A DNA stretch of 64,000 bases from Pseudomonas sp. SJZ079 (GCF_007993865.1 NZ_VIUH01000009.1:1-64000), one strand, 5' to 3'; positions 20,809 through 31,654 are shown, counted from the first letter of the stretch. Translations and numbers: made by a program. Notes: generated from the sequence alone by a model not told the origin.

Positions 20809-20834
20809 AGCCCCCGCTTGCGGGGGCTTTTTTA
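20809..20834 (+). terminator. str-operon terminator
   Basis: The stem AGCCCCCGC/GCGGGGGCT (20809-20828) with a very short loop is followed by a run of six Ts. Confidence 0.92.
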
Positions 20835-20839
20835 TTGGG

Positions 20840-20868
20840 TTGACACCCATAGGGGCCGTCTATAGAAT
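20840..20868 (+). promoter_or_regulatory. S10-operon promoter
   Basis: Consensus TTGACA (20840-20845), a 17-bp spacer and TAGAAT (20863-20868) lie 6 bases after the tufA terminator T-run. The expected start near 20875 leaves a leader of about 58 bases before rpsJ. Confidence 0.88.
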
Positions 20869-20932
20869 TGCGCCTCCTTTTAACGGGCGTATTGCGCCTG
20901 TTGGGAATAGCAGCTTGGAATCTGAGGTCAAA

Positions 20933-21244
20933 ATGCAAAATCAACAAATCCGTATTCGGTTGAAGGCTTTTGATCATCGCCTGATCGATCAATCTACCCA
21001 GGAAATCGTGGAAACCGCGAAACGTACTGGTGCTCAGGTGCGTGGTCCGATTCCTCTGCCTACCCGCAAGGAGCGGTACACCGTACTGACTTCTCCGCAC
21101 GTCAACAAAGACGCGCGGGATCAGTTCGAAATTCGTACCCACAAGCGTGTTCTGGACATTGTCCAGCCAACGGATAAAACCGTTGATGCGCTGATGAAGC
21201 TCGATCTTGCGGCTGGCGTGGAAGTGCAGATCAGCCTCGGCTAA
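20933..21244 (+). CDS. rpsJ: 30S ribosomal protein S10 (NusE)
   Basis: A 103-aa protein of the 30S head that also binds NusB/NusG in antitermination. It starts [19 protein letters not shown]; the frame is open further upstream, but this ATG follows GAGG and fits the family length exactly. It is the first gene of the S10 operon. Confidence 0.97.
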   Translation: MQNQQIRIRLKAFDHRLIDQSTQEIVETAKRTGAQVRGPIPLPTRKERYTVLTSPHVNKDARDQFEIRTHKRVLDIVQPTDKTVDALMKLDLAAGVEVQISLG

Positions 21245-21260
21245 AACCTTGGGGTTTTAG
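21241..21260 (+). other. hairpin at the rpsJ stop codon
   Basis: CTAAAACC/GGTTTTAG with loop TTGG forms a perfect 8-bp stem that includes the rpsJ stop codon. Only TCGTG follows, so termination is unlikely. Confidence 0.5.
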
Positions 21261-21326
21261 TCGTGTAACGCTCTGAAATGGGCGGCCATAGCGGGTGAAA
21301 GCCCCGTACACTCATGAGGTTACAAC

Positions 21327-21962
21327 ATGACTATTGGTGTAGTCGGTCGTAAATGCGGGATGACCCGTATTTTCACCGAAGAAGGTGTCTCCATTCCGGT
21401 TACGGTCATTGAGATCGAGCCGAATCGCGTCACCCAGTTCAAAACTGAAGAAACCGATGGCTATCGTGCAGTGCAGGTTACTGTCGGTGAGCGTCGTGCT
21501 TCGCGTGTCAGCAAGGCTCAGGCCGGTCACTTCGCTAAGGCGAACGTCGCGGCAGGTCGTGGTGTTTGGGAGTTCCGTCTTGCAGAAGGCGATTACCAGG
21601 CCGGCGATCTGATCAACGCTGAAATTTTCCAAGCTGGGCAAATGGTGGATGTCACCGGTCAGTCCAAGGGTAAAGGCTTTGCCGGTACCATCAAGCGTTG
21701 GAACTTCCGCGGCCAAGACAACACTCACGGTAACTCCGTGTCCCACCGTGTTCCGGGTTCGATTGGCCAGTGCCAAACTCCGGGTCGCGTCTTCAAGGGC
21801 AAGAAAATGTCCGGTCACATGGGTGCTGAGCGCGTGACTGTGCAGTCCCTGGAAGTAGTGCGCGTCGATGCTGAACGCAACCTGCTGTTGGTCAAGGGTG
21901 CCGTTCCTGGTGCTACTGGCGGCAACTTGGTTGTGCGTCCGGCAGCCAAGGCTCGCGGTTAA
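21327..21962 (+). CDS. rplC: 50S ribosomal protein L3
   Basis: A 211-aa early-assembly protein near the peptidyl-transferase centre. The [20 protein letters not shown] extension (about residues 130-150) contains the Gln that is methylated by PrmB in other bacteria. Confidence 0.97.
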   Translation: MTIGVVGRKCGMTRIFTEEGVSIPVTVIEIEPNRVTQFKTEETDGYRAVQVTVGERRASRVSKAQAGHFAKANVAAGRGVWEFRLAEGDYQAGDLINAEIFQAGQMVDVTGQSKGKGFAGTIKRWNFRGQDNTHGNSVSHRVPGSIGQCQTPGRVFKGKKMSGHMGAERVTVQSLEVVRVDAERNLLLVKGAVPGATGGNLVVRPAAKARG

Positions 21963-21974
21963 GGGGAAGCTGAC

Positions 21975-22577
21975 ATGCAATTAAATGTAAATGGCGCTCA
22001 AGCGATCGAAGTTTCCGAAGCGACTTTCGGTGGCGATTACAACGAGACCCTGGTTCACCAAGCAGTTGTGGCCTACATGGCCGGCGGCCGTCAAGGCAGC
22101 AAGCAGCAGAAAACCCGCTCCGATGTATCCGGTGGTGGCAAGCGTCCGTGGCGTCAGAAGGGCACTGGTCGTGCTCGTGCTGGTACCACGCGCGGTCCGA
22201 TCTGGCGTGGCGGTGGTGTGACCTTTGCTGCTCGTCCGCAAAATCACGATCAAAAGCTGAACAAGAAGATGTATCGCGCTGCATTGCGTTCGATTCTTGC
22301 TGAGCTGGTTCGTACTGATCGCCTGGTTGTGGTTGAGGACTTCAGCGTCGAGGCGCCGAAAACTAAAGACCTGCTGGGCAAGCTGAATGGCATGGGTCTG
22401 ACCGATGTGTTGATCGTGTCCGATGCTATTGATGAGAATCTGTACCTGGCTGCTCGTAACCTGCCGCATGTTGATGTTCGTGACGTGCAAGGTTCCGATC
22501 CGGTCAGTCTGATCGCGTACGAAAAGGTACTGGTTACCGTTTCTGCCGTGAAGAAATTCGAGGAGCTGCTGGGATGA
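21975..22577 (+). CDS. rplD: 50S ribosomal protein L4
   Basis: A 200-aa protein whose extended loop (about 45-95, [16 protein letters not shown]) lines the exit tunnel at the macrolide site. In E. coli it represses the S10 operon. It overlaps rplW by 4 bases (ATGA). Confidence 0.97.
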   Translation: MQLNVNGAQAIEVSEATFGGDYNETLVHQAVVAYMAGGRQGSKQQKTRSDVSGGGKRPWRQKGTGRARAGTTRGPIWRGGGVTFAARPQNHDQKLNKKMYRAALRSILAELVRTDRLVVVEDFSVEAPKTKDLLGKLNGMGLTDVLIVSDAIDENLYLAARNLPHVDVRDVQGSDPVSLIAYEKVLVTVSAVKKFEELLG

Positions 22578-22873
22578 ACCAGGAACGCGTATTTAAAGTG
22601 CTACTTGGCCCGCACGTCTCCGAGAAGGCTACTGTTCTGGCTGACAAGAAAAGCCAATTCGTTTTCAAGGTTGCAACCGATGCAACCAAGCTGGAAATCA
22701 AGAAGGCCGTCGAAAGCCTGTTCAGCGTGAAGGTTGAGCGTGTGACTACTCAGAACGTTCTGGGTAAGAGCAAGCGCACCGCTCGCGGTCTGGGCAAGCG
22801 TAACGACTGGAAGAAGGCAGTTATCTCCCTTCAGCCGGGCCAAGATCTCGATTTCGCCAGCAGTGCTGAGTAA
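22574..22873 (+). CDS. rplW: 50S ribosomal protein L23
   Basis: A 99-aa tunnel-exit protein that docks trigger factor and SRP. The ATG overlaps the rplD stop, indicating coupling. The internal segment [17 protein letters not shown] is typical. Confidence 0.96.
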   Translation: MNQERVFKVLLGPHVSEKATVLADKKSQFVFKVATDATKLEIKKAVESLFSVKVERVTTQNVLGKSKRTARGLGKRNDWKKAVISLQPGQDLDFASSAE

Positions 22874-22887
22874 GGGAGGGGTGCATC

Positions 22888-23712
22888 ATGGCAATCGTTA
22901 AATGCAAACCGACTTCCGCTGGCCGCCGTTTTGTGGTCAAGGTGGTCAATCAGGAGCTGCATAAAGGCGCTCCTTACGCTCCGCTGCTTGAGAAGAAGTC
23001 GAAGACTGGCGGTCGTAACAACAATGGTCGCATCACTACCCGTCATATCGGTGGTGGTCACAAGCAGCATTACCGCTTGGTCGATTTCCGTCGCAATGAC
23101 AAAGATGGCATTCCAGCCACTGTCGAGCGCATCGAATACGATCCAAACCGTACTGCGCATTTGGCCCTGCTGAAGTATGCCGATGGCGAGCGTCGCTACA
23201 TTATCGCCCCTAAAGGCGTATCTGCTGGCGATCAGCTGGTCGCGGGTCTGATGGCTCCGATCAAGGCCGGTAACAGCCTGCAACTGCGCAACATTCCAGT
23301 TGGTAGCACTGTTCACGGTATCGAACTGAAGCCGGGTAAAGGCGCTCAGATCGCACGTTCCGCTGGTGCTTCGGCTCAGCTGATTGCGCGTGAAGGTGTC
23401 TATGTGACCCTGCGTCTGCGTTCCGGTGAAATGCGTAAAGTGCTGGCCGAGTGCCGTGCGACCCTGGGCGAAGTCTCGAACTCCGAGCACAGCCTGCGTT
23501 CGCTGGGTAAAGCTGGTGCCAAACGCTGGCGTGGCGTTCGCCCGACCGTTCGTGGTGTTGCCATGAACCCGGTCGACCACCCACACGGTGGTGGTGAAGG
23601 TCGTACCTCTGGTGGTCGTCATCCGGTGTCTCCATGGGGCTTCCCGACTAAGGGCGCGAAGACTCGTGGTAACAAACGCACCGATAACATGATCGTCCGT
23701 CGTCGCAAGTAA
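22888..23712 (+). CDS. rplB: 50S ribosomal protein L2
   Basis: A 274-aa rRNA-binding protein needed for peptidyl-transferase activity and subunit association. The conserved [15 protein letters not shown] segment with the critical His lies near residue 225. Confidence 0.97.
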   Translation: MAIVKCKPTSAGRRFVVKVVNQELHKGAPYAPLLEKKSKTGGRNNNGRITTRHIGGGHKQHYRLVDFRRNDKDGIPATVERIEYDPNRTAHLALLKYADGERRYIIAPKGVSAGDQLVAGLMAPIKAGNSLQLRNIPVGSTVHGIELKPGKGAQIARSAGASAQLIAREGVYVTLRLRSGEMRKVLAECRATLGEVSNSEHSLRSLGKAGAKRWRGVRPTVRGVAMNPVDHPHGGGEGRTSGGRHPVSPWGFPTKGAKTRGNKRTDNMIVRRRK

Positions 23713-23728
23713 ATAGAGGGATACGACA

Positions 23729-24004
23729 GTGCCACGTTCTCTGAAAAAAGGTCCTTTTATTGATCTTCACCTACTGAAGAAGATCGAAGTGGCGGCGGAA
23801 AAGAACGATCGCAAACCAGTTAAAACCTGGTCGCGCCGTTCAATGATTCTGCCGCAAATGGTCGGTCTGACCATCGCTGTGCATAACGGCCGTCAACATG
23901 TCCCAGTTCTGGTGAACGAAGACATGGTCGGTCACAAACTCGGCGAGTTTGCTGGTACCCGCACTTATCGTGGGCACGTAGCAGACAAGAAAGCCAAGCG
24001 TTAA
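23729..24004 (+). CDS. rpsS: 30S ribosomal protein S19
   Basis: A 91-aa head protein with GTG start; [18 protein letters not shown] and [16 protein letters not shown] are the family signatures. Confidence 0.97.
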   Translation: MPRSLKKGPFIDLHLLKKIEVAAEKNDRKPVKTWSRRSMILPQMVGLTIAVHNGRQHVPVLVNEDMVGHKLGEFAGTRTYRGHVADKKAKR

Positions 24005-24015
24005 GGGGTTAGGAA

Positions 24016-24348
24016 ATGGAAGTAGCCGCTAAGTTGTCGGGCGCTCGAATCTCCGCCCAGAAAGCCCGCTTGGTCGCAGACCAGATCCGCGGGAAGAAGG
24101 TGGGCGAAGCGCTCAATGTATTGGCTTTCAGCAGTAAGAAAGCCGCCGAGATCATCAAGAAAGTGCTGGAGTCGGCTGTGGCCAACGCCGAGCATAACGA
24201 AGGCGCAGATGTTGATGACCTCAAGGTCAGCACCGTTTTCGTCAACGAAGGGCGTTCGCTGAAGCGAATCATGCCGCGTGCCAAAGGCCGCGCTGATCGC
24301 ATCGTCAAGCGGTCTTGCCATATCACTGTCAAGGTTGCGGACAAGTAA
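24016..24348 (+). CDS. rplV: 50S ribosomal protein L22
   Basis: A 110-aa protein with a beta-hairpin (about 82-96, [15 protein letters not shown]) reaching into the exit tunnel. It ends 13 bases before rpsC. Confidence 0.97.
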   Translation: MEVAAKLSGARISAQKARLVADQIRGKKVGEALNVLAFSSKKAAEIIKKVLESAVANAEHNEGADVDDLKVSTVFVNEGRSLKRIMPRAKGRADRIVKRSCHITVKVADK

Positions 24349-24361
24349 CGGAGTCGATCAG

Positions 24362-25048
24362 ATGGGTCAGAAAGTACATCCCATTGGCATTCGCCTGGGA
24401 ATCGTCAAGGAGCACACCTCCGTCTGGTACGCAGACGGTCGGACTTATGCGGACTATTTGTTCGCTGATCTGAAGGTGCGCGAGTATCTCCAAGACAAAT
24501 TAAAAAGCGCGTCCGTGAGCCGTATCGACATTGCTCGCCCGGCTCAAACCGCACGCATCACCATCCACACCGCCCGTCCCGGTATCGTGATCGGCAAGAA
24601 AGGTGAAGATGTTGAGAAGCTGCGTCAGGACCTGACCAAGCAAATGGGTGTGCCTGTGCACATCAATATCGAAGAGATCCGCAAGCCGGAGCTCGACGGT
24701 ATGCTGGTTGCGCAGAGCGTAGCTCAGCAGCTGGAGCGTCGTGTGATGTTCCGTCGCGCTATGAAGCGCGCTGTTCAGAACTCGATGCGCATTGGTGCCA
24801 AGGGCATCAAAATCCAAGTGAGCGGTCGTCTTGGTGGTGCTGAAATTGCACGCACCGAATGGTATCGCGAAGGTCGTGTGCCGTTGCACACCCTGCGTGC
24901 CGATATCGACTATGCCACGTACGAAGCGCACACCACTTACGGTGTGATCGGTGTCAAGGTTTGGATCTTCAAGGGCGAAGTGATTGGTGGTCGCCAGGAA
25001 GAACTCAAGCCGCAAGCACCTGCGCCTCGTAAAAAAGCTGCTAAGTAA
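24362..25048 (+). CDS. rpsC: 30S ribosomal protein S3
   Basis: A 228-aa mRNA-entry protein with helicase-assisting function. It starts [13 protein letters not shown]; upstream in-frame codons overlap rplV and are excluded. The KH domain contains [15 protein letters not shown] near residues 74-88. Confidence 0.97.
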   Translation: MGQKVHPIGIRLGIVKEHTSVWYADGRTYADYLFADLKVREYLQDKLKSASVSRIDIARPAQTARITIHTARPGIVIGKKGEDVEKLRQDLTKQMGVPVHINIEEIRKPELDGMLVAQSVAQQLERRVMFRRAMKRAVQNSMRIGAKGIKIQVSGRLGGAEIARTEWYREGRVPLHTLRADIDYATYEAHTTYGVIGVKVWIFKGEVIGGRQEELKPQAPAPRKKAAK

Positions 25049-25060
25049 GGGGTACGCCAA

Positions 25061-25474
25061 ATGTTGCAACCAAAGCGTACGAAGTTCCGCAAGCAGATGA
25101 CCGGCCACAACCGTGGTCTGGCTCAGCGCGGTAGCAAAGTCAGCTTCGGCGAGTTCGCGCTGAAGTCTGTTGCCCGCGGTCGTCTCACCGCCCGTCAGAT
25201 CGAGTCCGCTCGTCGTGCTCTGACTCGTCACGTTAAGCGTGGCGGGAAAATCTGGATTCGCGTGTTCCCTGATAAACCGGTTACCAAGAAGCCTCTCGAA
25301 GTGCGGATGGGTAAAGGTAAGGGTGGCGTTGAATATTGGGTAGCCCAGATCCAGCCAGGCAAAGTCCTGTATGAGATCGAAGGCGTTTCCGAAGAGTTGG
25401 CGCGTGAGGCTTTCGCCCTGGCTGCTGCAAAGCTGCCGCTCGCCACCACTTTTGTTAAGCGGACGGTGATGTGA
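25061..25474 (+). CDS. rplP: 50S ribosomal protein L16
   Basis: A 137-aa protein positioning A-site tRNA. Starts [15 protein letters not shown]. The Arg in [14 protein letters not shown] corresponds to the R81 oxygenase target of other bacteria only by region. It overlaps rpmC by one base (TGATG). Confidence 0.97.
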
Positions 25475-25665
25475 TGAAGGCGAATGAACTTCGTGAAAAA
25501 TCAGCACAGCAGCTGAACGAGCAACTGCTCGGCCTGCTGCGCGACCAGTTCAATCTGCGTATGCAGAAAGCAACTGGCCAGTTGGGGCAGTCTCACCTGC
25601 TCTCGCAAGTTAAGCGCGACATCGCTCGTGTGAAAACTGTGCTCAACCAGCAGGCAGGTAAGTGA
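25474..25665 (+). CDS. rpmC: 50S ribosomal protein L29
   Basis: A 63-aa helical hairpin protein at the tunnel exit ([18 protein letters not shown]). The start is ATG 25474, with GTG 25471 rejected on family alignment. Overlap with the rplP stop suggests coupling. Confidence 0.95.
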
Positions 25666-25667
25666 TC

Positions 25668-25934
25668 ATGGCTGAAGCCGAAAAAACAGTCCGTACGCTG
25701 ACCGGCCGTGTCGTCAGCGACAAGATGGACAAGACCATCACCGTATTGATCGAGCGTCGCGTTAAGCACCCGATCTACGGCAAATATGTCAAGCGTTCGA
25801 CCAAGCTGCACGCTCACGACGAAAGCAATCAGTGCCACATCGGTGACAAGGTTTCCATCCGTGAAACCCGTCCTGTAGCCAAGACCAAGTCTTGGGCGCT
25901 GGTTGAAGTTCTCGAACGCGCAGTGGAAGTCTAA
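25668..25934 (+). CDS. rpsQ: 30S ribosomal protein S17
   Basis: An 88-aa OB-fold primary 16S binder. ATG 25668 gives [23 protein letters not shown]. It lies 2 bases after rpmC. Confidence 0.96.
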   Translation: MAEAEKTVRTLTGRVVSDKMDKTITVLIERRVKHPIYGKYVKRSTKLHAHDESNQCHIGDKVSIRETRPVAKTKSWALVEVLERAVEV

Positions 25935-25957
25935 GGGCTAAGGGTCGGAGAAATTAT

Positions 25958-26326
25958 ATGATTCAGACTCAATCCATGCTCGACGTCGCTGACAACAGCG
26001 GTGCTCGTCGCGTTATGTGCATCAAGGTGCTGGGCGGTTCGCACCGCCGTTACGCCGGTATCGGCGACATCATCAAGGTGACCGTTAAGGAAGCAATTCC
26101 GCGCGGTAAAGTGAAGAAAGGCCAAGTGATGACTGCAGTAGTAGTCCGCACTCGTCACGGCGTTCGTCGCCCTGATGGCTCGATTATTCGCTTTGATGGC
26201 AACGCTGCTGTTCTGTTGAACAACAAGCAAGAGCCGATCGGTACCCGTATCTTTGGGCCCGTGACCCGTGAGCTTCGCAACGAGAAGTTCATGAAGATCG
26301 TCTCGCTCGCCCCTGAAGTGCTGTAA
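25958..26326 (+). CDS. rplN: 50S ribosomal protein L14
   Basis: A 122-aa interface protein (bridges to 16S h14) starting [21 protein letters not shown], the universal signature. Confidence 0.97.
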   Translation: MIQTQSMLDVADNSGARRVMCIKVLGGSHRRYAGIGDIIKVTVKEAIPRGKVKKGQVMTAVVVRTRHGVRRPDGSIIRFDGNAAVLLNNKQEPIGTRIFGPVTRELRNEKFMKIVSLAPEVL

Positions 26327-26337
26327 GGAGATCCGAC

Positions 26338-26652
26338 ATGCAAAAGATTCGTCGTGACGACGAGATCATCGTGATCGCCGGCAAAGACAAAGGTAAGCGT
26401 GGCAAGGTGCTGAGGGTGCTCGCTGATGACCGTCTGGTCGTTGGTGGGGTCAACCTGGTCAAGCGCCATACCAAGCCGAACCCTGCGTCGGGCGTTCAAG
26501 GCGGTATCGTCGAAAAAGAAGCGCCATTGCACGCTTCTAACGTAGCCATTTTCAACGGTGAAACCAGCAAGGCAGATCGTGTTGGTTTTAAGGTTGAAGA
26601 CGGTAAAAAAATTCGTGTCTTCAAGTCGACCCAAAAAGCGGTTGATGCTTGA
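26338..26652 (+). CDS. rplX: 50S ribosomal protein L24
   Basis: A 104-aa assembly initiator with an N-terminal KOW motif, [20 protein letters not shown] (8-27). AAGGAG lies just before the ATG. Confidence 0.97.
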   Translation: MQKIRRDDEIIVIAGKDKGKRGKVLRVLADDRLVVGGVNLVKRHTKPNPASGVQGGIVEKEAPLHASNVAIFNGETSKADRVGFKVEDGKKIRVFKSTQKAVDA

Positions 26653-26672
26653 ACACTGCTAGGTAGAAGACC

Positions 26673-27212
26673 ATGGCACGACTAAAAGAGATTTATCGGA
26701 AAGAAATCGCGCCGAAGCTGAAGGAAGACCTGAAGCTTTCGAACGTGATGGAAGTTCCGCGTATTACCAAAATCACCCTGAACATGGGTCTTGGCGAAGC
26801 GATTGGCGATAAGAAGATTATCGACCATGCTGTTTCCGATCTGGAAAAGATTTGCGGTCAGAAAGTCGTTGTGACTCATGCCCGTAAGTCGATTGCAGGT
26901 TTCAAGGTTCGTGAGGGTTGGCCGATCGGCGTCAAGGTCACCTTGCGCAGCGATCGTATGTACGAATTCCTGGATCGTCTGCTGTCGATCTCCCTGCCGC
27001 GGGTGCGTGACTTCCGCGGGCTGAATGCCAAGTCCTTCGATGGTCGTGGTAACTACAGCATGGGCGTTAAAGAGCAGATCATCTTCCCGGAAATCGACTA
27101 CGACAAGATCGATGTCCTGCGTGGTCTGGATATTACCCTGACCACCACTGCTCGTACGGATGACGAGGGTCGTGCATTGCTGCGCGCCTTCAAGTTTCCG
27201 TTCCGCAACTGA
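26673..27212 (+). CDS. rplE: 50S ribosomal protein L5
   Basis: A 179-aa 5S rRNA-binding protein. Motifs [18 protein letters not shown] and the C-terminal [16 protein letters not shown] are intact. Confidence 0.97.
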   Translation: MARLKEIYRKEIAPKLKEDLKLSNVMEVPRITKITLNMGLGEAIGDKKIIDHAVSDLEKICGQKVVVTHARKSIAGFKVREGWPIGVKVTLRSDRMYEFLDRLLSISLPRVRDFRGLNAKSFDGRGNYSMGVKEQIIFPEIDYDKIDVLRGLDITLTTTARTDDEGRALLRAFKFPFRN

Positions 27213-27225
27213 TTGGAGTTGGATC

Positions 27226-27531
27226 ATGGCCAAAATGAGCATGAAAAACCGTGAGCTGAAGCGTCAGCAAACGGTAGCCAAGTACGCCAAAAAGCGTGCC
27301 GAGCTAAAGGCAGTCATCTCCGATCTGGAAGCCAGTCCGGAAGCACGCTGGGAAGCCCAGATCGCGTTGCAAAAGCAACCGCGTGATGCCAGCTCTTCTC
27401 GCCTGCGTAATCGCTGCCGCATTACTGGTCGTCCGCACGGTGTTTTCCGTAAGTTCGGCCTGTCGCGTATCAAGCTGCGTGAAGCGGCTATGCGTGGCGA
27501 TGTACCGGGTCTGCGCAAGGCCAGCTGGTAA
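27226..27531 (+). CDS. rpsN: 30S ribosomal protein S14 (zinc-free type)
   Basis: A 101-aa long-form S14 ([14 protein letters not shown]). The CxxC zinc knuckle of short S14 is absent; only a single Cys is seen, in [14 protein letters not shown]. It is followed by an unusual 204-base gap with a strong terminator. Confidence 0.97.
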   Translation: MAKMSMKNRELKRQQTVAKYAKKRAELKAVISDLEASPEARWEAQIALQKQPRDASSSRLRNRCRITGRPHGVFRKFGLSRIKLREAAMRGDVPGLRKASW

Positions 27532-27586
27532 GCGGCTGTGTGAGTCTGGGCCGGCGGTGCCGTTGGCATCGTCGATCCAGTGCAAG

Positions 27587-27625
27587 AAAATGAATCAAGC
27601 CCCTTTTGGGGCTTGATTCATTTTT
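27587..27625 (+). terminator. strong intra-operon terminator between rpsN and rpsH
   Basis: A perfect 17-bp stem (27587-27603 with 27608-27624), loop TTTT, and the 3' end running into TTTTT. It is the best-formed hairpin in the ribosomal-protein cluster and divides the spc operon after S14. Confidence 0.9.
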
Positions 27626-27641
27626 GATCAGTCTCTAGAAT
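27613..27641 (+). promoter_or_regulatory. promoter of the rpsH-rpmJ segment, overlapping the terminator
   Basis: A -35 TTGATT (27613-27618) lies within the 3' arm of the terminator. A 17-bp spacer leads to -10 TAGAAT (27636-27641), followed by a GC-rich stretch. It would restart transcription for rpsH-rplF-rplR-rpsE-rpmD-rplO-secY-rpmJ. Confidence 0.75.
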
Positions 27642-27647
27642 GTTCGG

Positions 27648-27720
27648 CTCGCCTGAGCCTGGGCTTTATCTTGTCCGGCGTTTTGGCGACTCTAGCCGCA
27701 AGGCTAATTCTTTTTGTATC
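27648..27720 (+). promoter_or_regulatory. rpsH leader with GCAA-tetraloop hairpin
   Basis: The presumptive leader ends in TAGCC-GCAA-GGCTA (27693-27706) followed by ATTCTTTTT, just before the Shine-Dalgarno AGGAG (27721-27725). S8 controls the spc operon by binding its mRNA in E. coli, though at a different site. A role here is inference. Confidence 0.4.
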
Positions 27721-27735
27721 AGGAGCGTCTAGCCC

Positions 27736-28128
27736 ATGAGTATGCAGGACCCGTTAGCGGACATGCTAACTCGTATCCGTAATGCCCAGATGGCTGAAAA
27801 GTCCGTCGTAAGCATGCCGTCTTCCACGTTGAAGGTGGCTGTAGCCCAAGTTCTCAAGGACGAAGGTTATATTGCGGGTTATCAGATCAGCGGTGAAGTT
27901 AAGCCGCAGCTGTCCATCGAGCTGAAGTACTTCGAAGGCCGCCCGGTCATTGAAGAAGTTAAGCGCGTCAGCCGCCCAGGCCTTCGCCAGTACAAGTCCG
28001 TTGAAGATCTGCCAAAGGTTCGTGGCGGTCTCGGCGTATCCATCGTCTCCACCAACAAAGGTGTGATGACGGATCGTGCTGCGCGCGCTGCCGGTGTCGG
28101 TGGTGAAGTGCTGTGTACAGTGTTCTAA
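27736..28128 (+). CDS. rpsH: 30S ribosomal protein S8
   Basis: A 130-aa central-domain primary 16S binder. Starts [18 protein letters not shown] and ends [11 protein letters not shown]. Confidence 0.97.
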   Translation: MSMQDPLADMLTRIRNAQMAEKSVVSMPSSTLKVAVAQVLKDEGYIAGYQISGEVKPQLSIELKYFEGRPVIEEVKRVSRPGLRQYKSVEDLPKVRGGLGVSIVSTNKGVMTDRAARAAGVGGEVLCTVF

Positions 28129-28141
28129 GGGGGGTATAGGC

Positions 28142-28675
28142 ATGTCTCGCGTTGCTAAAAACCCCGTCAAGCTGCCTGCTGGTGTAGAGATTAAGCTCGC
28201 CGGTCAGCAGCTATCGGTCAAAGGCGCCAAGGGCGCTTTGGAACTGAATATTCATTCGTCCATTGAGGTGCTTGAGGAATCCGGTGAGCTGCGTTTCGCT
28301 GCTCGTAACGGCGACCAGCAAACCCGCGCAATGGCCGGTACCACTCGTGCGTTGGTTAACAATATGGTAATCGGCGTCAGCGAAGGCTTCGAGCGTAAGC
28401 TCCAGTTGGTCGGTGTTGGTTACAAGGCGCAAGCCAAGGGGCAGGTTCTGTCTCTGGCGTTGGGCTATTCGCACCCGATCGATTACGAACTGCCGCAAGG
28501 CGTTACCGCCGAGACCCCTAGCCAGACCGACATCCTGATCAAGGGTGTCGATAAGCAGTTGGTTGGTCAGGTTGCTGCGGAAATTCGTGACTTCCGTCGT
28601 CCTGAACCTTACAAGGGCAAAGGTGTTCGTTACGCCGACGAAGTCGTCCGCCGTAAAGAAGCCAAGAAGAAGTAG
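28142..28675 (+). CDS. rplF: 50S ribosomal protein L6
   Basis: A 177-aa two-domain protein next to the sarcin-ricin loop. ATG 28142 gives [18 protein letters not shown]; the C-terminal [16 protein letters not shown] is the family signature. Confidence 0.97.
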   Translation: MSRVAKNPVKLPAGVEIKLAGQQLSVKGAKGALELNIHSSIEVLEESGELRFAARNGDQQTRAMAGTTRALVNNMVIGVSEGFERKLQLVGVGYKAQAKGQVLSLALGYSHPIDYELPQGVTAETPSQTDILIKGVDKQLVGQVAAEIRDFRRPEPYKGKGVRYADEVVRRKEAKKK

Positions 28676-28685
28676 GGCCTAGCAA

Positions 28686-29036
28686 ATGACCGCCAAGAAA
28701 GTAACAAGACTGCGTCGCGCTCGCAAAGCACGCCTGAAAATGCACGAACTAGAAGTCGTGCGTCTCTGCGTGTATCGCTCTTCGCAGCACATTTATGCCC
28801 AGGTCATTTCGGCCGACGGCAGCAAAGTTGTGGCCAGCGCCTCGACTTTGGACAAAGCACTGCGTGATGGCGCCACTGGCAACGTCGACGCGGCCAAGAA
28901 AGTTGGTCAGCTGGTTGCTGAGCGTGCGAAAGCCGCTGGTGTGACTCAGGTTGCATTCGACCGTTCTGGCTTCAAGTACCACGGCCGCGTCAAGGCGCTG
29001 GCTGATGCTGCTCGTGAAGGCGGGCTGGAGTTCTAA
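28686..29036 (+). CDS. rplR: 50S ribosomal protein L18
   Basis: A 116-aa 5S rRNA-binding protein with the C-terminal [28 protein letters not shown] signature (in part). rpsE starts 3 bases later. Confidence 0.96.
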   Translation: MTAKKVTRLRRARKARLKMHELEVVRLCVYRSSQHIYAQVISADGSKVVASASTLDKALRDGATGNVDAAKKVGQLVAERAKAAGVTQVAFDRSGFKYHGRVKALADAAREGGLEF

Positions 29037-29039
29037 GTT

Positions 29040-29540
29040 ATGTCATATAACGACCAAAAGCGCGACGAAGGCTATATCGAGAAGCTGGTACAGGTTAATC
29101 GCGTTGCTAAGACCGTTAAAGGTGGCCGAATTTTCACATTTACCGCGTTGACCGTGGTGGGTGATGGTAAAGGTCGCGTTGGTTTCGGTCGCGGCAAGTC
29201 CCGTGAAGTGCCTGCTGCAATCCAGAAGGCTATGGAAGCAGCGCGCCGCAATATGATCCAGGTGGATCTGAACGGCACCACGTTGCAGTACGCGATGAAA
29301 TCTGCCCATGGCGCCTCCAAGGTGTACATGCAGCCGGCTTCCGAAGGTACTGGCATTATCGCTGGTGGTGCTATGCGCGCCGTGTTGGAAGTGGCCGGCG
29401 TGCAGAACGTTCTGGCCAAGTGCTATGGCTCGACCAATCCGGTGAACGTGGTGCATGCCACTTTCAAAGGGCTGAAGGCTATGCAGTCTCCTGATTCTAT
29501 TGCTGCCAAGCGCGGCAAGACTGTTAAGGAGATTTTCTAA
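29040..29540 (+). CDS. rpsE: 30S ribosomal protein S5
   Basis: A 166-aa fidelity and mRNA-entry protein. The N-terminal dsRBD-like domain includes [21 protein letters not shown], where spectinomycin-resistance changes arise; the sequence is wild type there. Confidence 0.97.
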   Translation: MSYNDQKRDEGYIEKLVQVNRVAKTVKGGRIFTFTALTVVGDGKGRVGFGRGKSREVPAAIQKAMEAARRNMIQVDLNGTTLQYAMKSAHGASKVYMQPASEGTGIIAGGAMRAVLEVAGVQNVLAKCYGSTNPVNVVHATFKGLKAMQSPDSIAAKRGKTVKEIF

Positions 29541-29542
29541 TC

Positions 29543-29722
29543 ATGGCTAACACCGTCAAAGTTACGCTGATCAAAAGCGTTAGCGGCCGTATCCCGAATC
29601 ACAAGTTGTGTGTGAAGGGTCTGGGTCTGCGTCGGATTGGTCACACTGTAGAAGTCCTGGATACTCCCGAGAATCGCGGGATGATCAACAAGGCTTACTA
29701 CATGCTGCGAGTCGAGGGTTAA
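29543..29722 (+). CDS. rpmD: 50S ribosomal protein L30
   Basis: A 59-aa protein ([20 protein letters not shown]... ending YYMLRVEG), 2 bases after rpsE and 3 before rplO. Motif [20 protein letters not shown] confirms the family. Confidence 0.97.
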   Translation: MANTVKVTLIKSVSGRIPNHKLCVKGLGLRRIGHTVEVLDTPENRGMINKAYYMLRVEG

Positions 29723-29725
29723 TAC

Positions 29726-30160
29726 ATGTACCTGAACGATCTGAGTCCTGCGCCGGGTTCCCGCCGCGAGAAGCACCGTCCGGGCCGTGGTATCGGTAGC
29801 GGTTTGGGTAAGACCGGTGGCCGTGGCCACAAGGGTCAGTCCTCCCGTTCCGGTGGCACCATTGCTCCGGGTTTTGAAGGCGGTCAGCAACCTCTGCACC
29901 GTCGTTTGCCTAAGTTCGGCTTCGTTTCCCTGAAGGCTATGGATCGCGCAGAAGTGCGCACTTCCGAGCTGAACAAGGTCGAAGGCGATGTTGTTACTCT
30001 GCAAGCGCTAAAGGATGCCAACCTGATTAACCAAAACGTACAGCGTGTGAAAGTCATGCTGTCCGGCGAGGTTACTCGTGCTGTCACCCTTAAAGGTATC
30101 GCTGCCACCAAAGGTGCGCGTGCGGCTATCGAAGCAGCTGGCGGTAAGTTCGAGGAATAA
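29726..30160 (+). CDS. rplO: 50S ribosomal protein L15
   Basis: A 144-aa late-assembly protein with the Gly/Arg-rich N-terminal [19 protein letters not shown]. The stop codon abuts the secY ATG directly. Confidence 0.97.
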   Translation: MYLNDLSPAPGSRREKHRPGRGIGSGLGKTGGRGHKGQSSRSGGTIAPGFEGGQQPLHRRLPKFGFVSLKAMDRAEVRTSELNKVEGDVVTLQALKDANLINQNVQRVKVMLSGEVTRAVTLKGIAATKGARAAIEAAGGKFEE

Positions 30161-31489
30161 ATGGCTAAGCAAGGTGCTCTCTCAGCGCTCAGCAATGGCG
30201 GGTTATCCGAGCTCTGGGCTCGACTGCGCTTCCTGTTAATGGCGATTATCGTCTATCGGATCGGTGCACACATTCCAGTGCCGGGGATCAATCCAGACCG
30301 GCTGGCAGATCTGTTTCGACAGAATGAGGGGACCATTCTTAGCTTGTTCAACATGTTTTCCGGCGGCGCGCTGGAGCGGATGAGTATCTTTGCACTGGGG
30401 ATCATGCCGTATATTTCGGCATCGATCATCATGCAGCTGATGACCGCTGTCAGCCCGCAGTTGGAGCAGTTGAAGAAGGAAGGTGAGGCTGGTCGTCGCA
30501 AGATCAGCCAATACACCCGCTACGGCACTTTGCTCTTGGCGTTCGTCCAGGCTATCGGCATGTCCGTTGGTCTGGCGAGTCAGGGTGTAGCGTTTTCGGT
30601 CGATTTCGGCTTCCACTTCGTAGCAGTCACCACATTTGTGGCGGGTGCGATGTTTATGATGTGGTTGGGCGAGCAGATCACCGAGCGCGGTGTTGGCAAC
30701 GGTATTTCGATGCTGATTTTTGCAGGCATCGTAGCCGGTCTGCCGTCGGCGATTGGGCAGTCTTTCGAGTCTGCTCGTCAGGGCGATATCAATATTTTCG
30801 CGCTCATCGCCATCGGTTTGCTGGCAGTAGCGATCATTGGTTTTGTGGTGTTCATTGAGCGTGGTCAGCGTCGCATCGCGGTGCACTACGCCAAGCGTCA
30901 GCAGGGCCGTAAGGTTTTTGCCGCGCAGACCAGTCACTTGCCTTTGAAGGTGAATATGGCAGGTGTTATTCCTGCGATTTTCGCCAGCAGCCTTCTGTTG
31001 TTCCCGGCTTCGCTGGGTGCCTGGTTTGGTCAGTCTGAAGGTATGGGCTGGCTGCAGGATATTTCACAGGCTATCGCTCCTGGTCAGCCGTTGAATATTT
31101 TGCTGTTTAGTGCGGGGATTGTTTTCTTCTGCTTCTTCTATACAGCCTTGATGTTCAATCCGAAAGACGTAGCGGAAAACCTGAAGAAGTCCGGTGCCTT
31201 TATTCCGGGTATCCGTCCGGGTGAGCAGTCTGCGCGCTATATCGATGGCGTGCTGACTCGTTTGACCATGTTCGGTGCTCTGTACATGACGGCCGTATGC
31301 TTGTTGCCCCAGTTTCTGGTGGTGGCGGCCAACGTACCGTTCTACCTTGGCGGGACCTCGTTGCTGATCGTGGTGGTGGTTGTGATGGACTTCATGTCGC
31401 AAGTACAATCGCACCTCGTTTCGCACCAGTACGAATCCCTGATGAAGAAAGCCAACCTGAAGGGCTACGGCAGCGGCATGCTTCGCTGA
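30161..31489 (+). CDS. secY: Preprotein translocase subunit SecY
   Basis: A 442-aa channel subunit of SecYEG with ten hydrophobic segments. Family motifs are [22 protein letters not shown] (about 67-88), the cytoplasmic [12 protein letters not shown] loop, and the C-terminal [20 protein letters not shown]. It is placed between rplO and rpmJ as in most bacteria. Confidence 0.97.
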
Positions 31490-31517
31490 AGTGTCCATAA
31501 GGTTCGAGGAGTGGGTA

Positions 31518-31634
31518 ATGAAAGTTCGTGCATCGGTGAAAAAGCTGTGCCGTAACTGCAAAATTATTCGTCGCGAAGGTGTTGTGCGAGTGATTTGCAG
31601 CGCGGAACCGCGTCACAAACAGCGCCAAGGCTGA
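31518..31634 (+). CDS. rpmJ: 50S ribosomal protein L36 (zinc-binding type)
   Basis: A 38-aa protein, [20 protein letters not shown] and so on. Cys11, Cys14, Cys27 and His32 form the zinc site of the C+ form. The start has GAGGAGTGGGTA upstream. Confidence 0.95.
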
Positions 31635-31654
31635 TGTGATTGAAGCGTTACAAG

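Noticed and set aside
19576..20850. 424-codon open frame antisense to tufA, with a counterpart opposite tufB
   Set aside because: The two antisense frames resemble each other only because the two tuf genes do.
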